Assembly: GCA_030430875.1 (NCBI GenBank)
Contig: JAUIKI010000092.1
Span: 1-6,211, forward strand
Reading direction: 5' to 3'
DNA length: 6,211 nucleotides
Source of the DNA: Gammaproteobacteria bacterium
Lineage (GTDB): Bacteria; Pseudomonadota; Gammaproteobacteria; Pseudomonadales; JAUIKI01
The notes beneath the pieces are model-generated. The model had not been told where the DNA came from and searched no databases. It worked only from the letters and a program-made list of their open reading frames with translations. How positions within the stretch are numbered: the stretch's first letter is position 1; each line of letters begins with the position of its first letter. A program made the translations under genes and the position numbers. Below, one piece after another: positions 6,023 to 6,211 of this stretch.

Positions 6023-6046
6023 AAAAAGCCCTCTTGCGAGGGCTTT
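6022..6046 (-). terminator. Rho-independent terminator of the beta-barrel gene
   Basis: On the minus strand AAAGCCCTC, the loop GCAA, and GAGGGCTTT form a 9-bp perfect stem closed by a GNRA-type tetraloop; T continues through 6022 to give a U-tract. The shape is canonical. It lies about 74 nt after the stop of the gene at the right edge and before the isc promoter, so it insulates isc from upstream transcription. On the plus strand the stem is followed by only three T before AGGG, so it is probably one-directional. Confidence 0.92.
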
Positions 6047-6070
6047 AGGGTATTTCAAGCACTGCTGCAG

Positions 6071-6104
6071 ATCATCCGTGCAAGATGGTTGTTGCAAGGA
6101 TGAT
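6071..6104 (-). other. Imperfect hairpin in the 3'UTR of the beta-barrel gene
   Basis: ATCATCC (6071-6077) pairs with GGATGAT (6098-6104); after one mismatch, TGCAA (6079-6083) pairs with TTGCA (6092-6096), leaving an 8-nt loop. The 12-bp stem sits between the stop codon and the terminator. ACTGCTG occurs just outside each side (6061-6067 and 6106-6112). It could stabilise the 3' end of the mRNA or be part of a 3'UTR-derived small RNA. It has no T-run, so it is not itself a terminator. Confidence 0.5.
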
Positions 6105-6119
6105 GACTGCTGTGCCGAC

Positions 6120-6211
6120 TTAAAACTTGAAGCTAGCTCGAAGTGAACCAGTGAATGCATCCATATCACCGCCTGAGACCACGTCAATACCAGCGCCAAT
6201 CGAGAACTGGC
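6120..6211 (-). CDS. Outer-membrane beta-barrel protein, C-terminal 29 residues (starts beyond the right edge)
   Basis: The minus-strand frame from the edge reads QFSIGAGIDVVSGGDMDAFTGSLRASFKF and stops at TAA (6122-6120). The end shows the outer-membrane signature: terminal phenylalanine, with hydrophobic or small residues at alternating positions counted back from it (F, F, A, L, G, F), which the BAM complex recognises. A short turn rich in G and D (SGGDMD) separates two presumed strands (FSIGAGIDV and AFTGSLRASFKF). This supports a porin or other barrel protein in the outer membrane, but 29 residues are too few to name the family. The terminator after it indicates a transcription unit separate from isc. 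Confidence 0.8.
   Translation of the reverse strand, partial: QFSIGAGIDVVSGGDMDAFTGSLRASFKF

Noticed and set aside
5966..6199. Minus-strand 77-codon open frame across the terminator and 3'UTR
   Set aside because: It runs through the terminator hairpin and is out of frame with the beta-barrel C-terminus, which has a convincing outer-membrane signature. Its composition resembles no protein I know.

Overview
The window holds an almost complete ISC iron-sulfur cluster assembly operon. It is flanked by the 3' end of an outer-membrane beta-barrel gene (right edge) and the 5' part of ndk (left edge). Every recognisable gene is on the minus strand, so transcription runs from high to low coordinates. 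The order is [beta-barrel C-terminus] - terminator - promoter/IscR site - iscR - iscS - iscU - iscA - hscB - hscA - fdx - iscX - ndk. I found no credible plus-strand gene, RNA gene, mobile element or CRISPR.

The protein sequences are close to the proteobacterial ISC family. Catalytic residues of IscS, IscU, IscA, IscR and Fdx fall at the same residue numbers as in E. coli (for example IscS K206/C328, IscU C37/C63/C106, IscR C92/C98/C104/H107). The sequence is AT-rich (roughly 40% GC by eye, not counted). The iscX-ndk junction resembles non-enteric gammaproteobacteria such as Pseudomonas, so an AT-rich non-enteric gammaproteobacterium is the best guess; I cannot name a genus.

Layout. Positions 6211-6120 hold the last 29 residues of a beta-barrel protein. 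Positions 6119-5876 are intergenic: a 3'UTR hairpin, a rho-independent terminator, a small downstream inverted repeat, a 14-bp palindrome, then a strong sigma70-type promoter whose -35 lies inside a 21-of-25 match to the IscR type 1 operator. Positions 5875-265 hold the eight isc genes with gaps of 2-59 nt or a 4-nt overlap. Positions 264-165 are a 100-nt gap with a consensus -10 hexamer that probably gives ndk its own promoter. Positions 164-1 are the ndk N-terminus.

How they work together: IscS takes sulfur from cysteine and passes it to the scaffold IscU, where the cluster is built with electrons from Fdx and with IscX modulating IscS. HscB and HscA bind the IscU LPPVK motif and drive cluster release. 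IscA acts as a carrier. IscR senses [2Fe-2S] supply and represses the operon through the site in its own promoter.

This is a well-known system. I did not find an undescribed system here. The oddities are modest: an 18-residue C-terminal extension of IscU that runs into the iscA start codon, missing Shine-Dalgarno sequences before iscA, hscB and hscA, a short iscR-iscS gap, and a structured 3'UTR after the beta-barrel gene.
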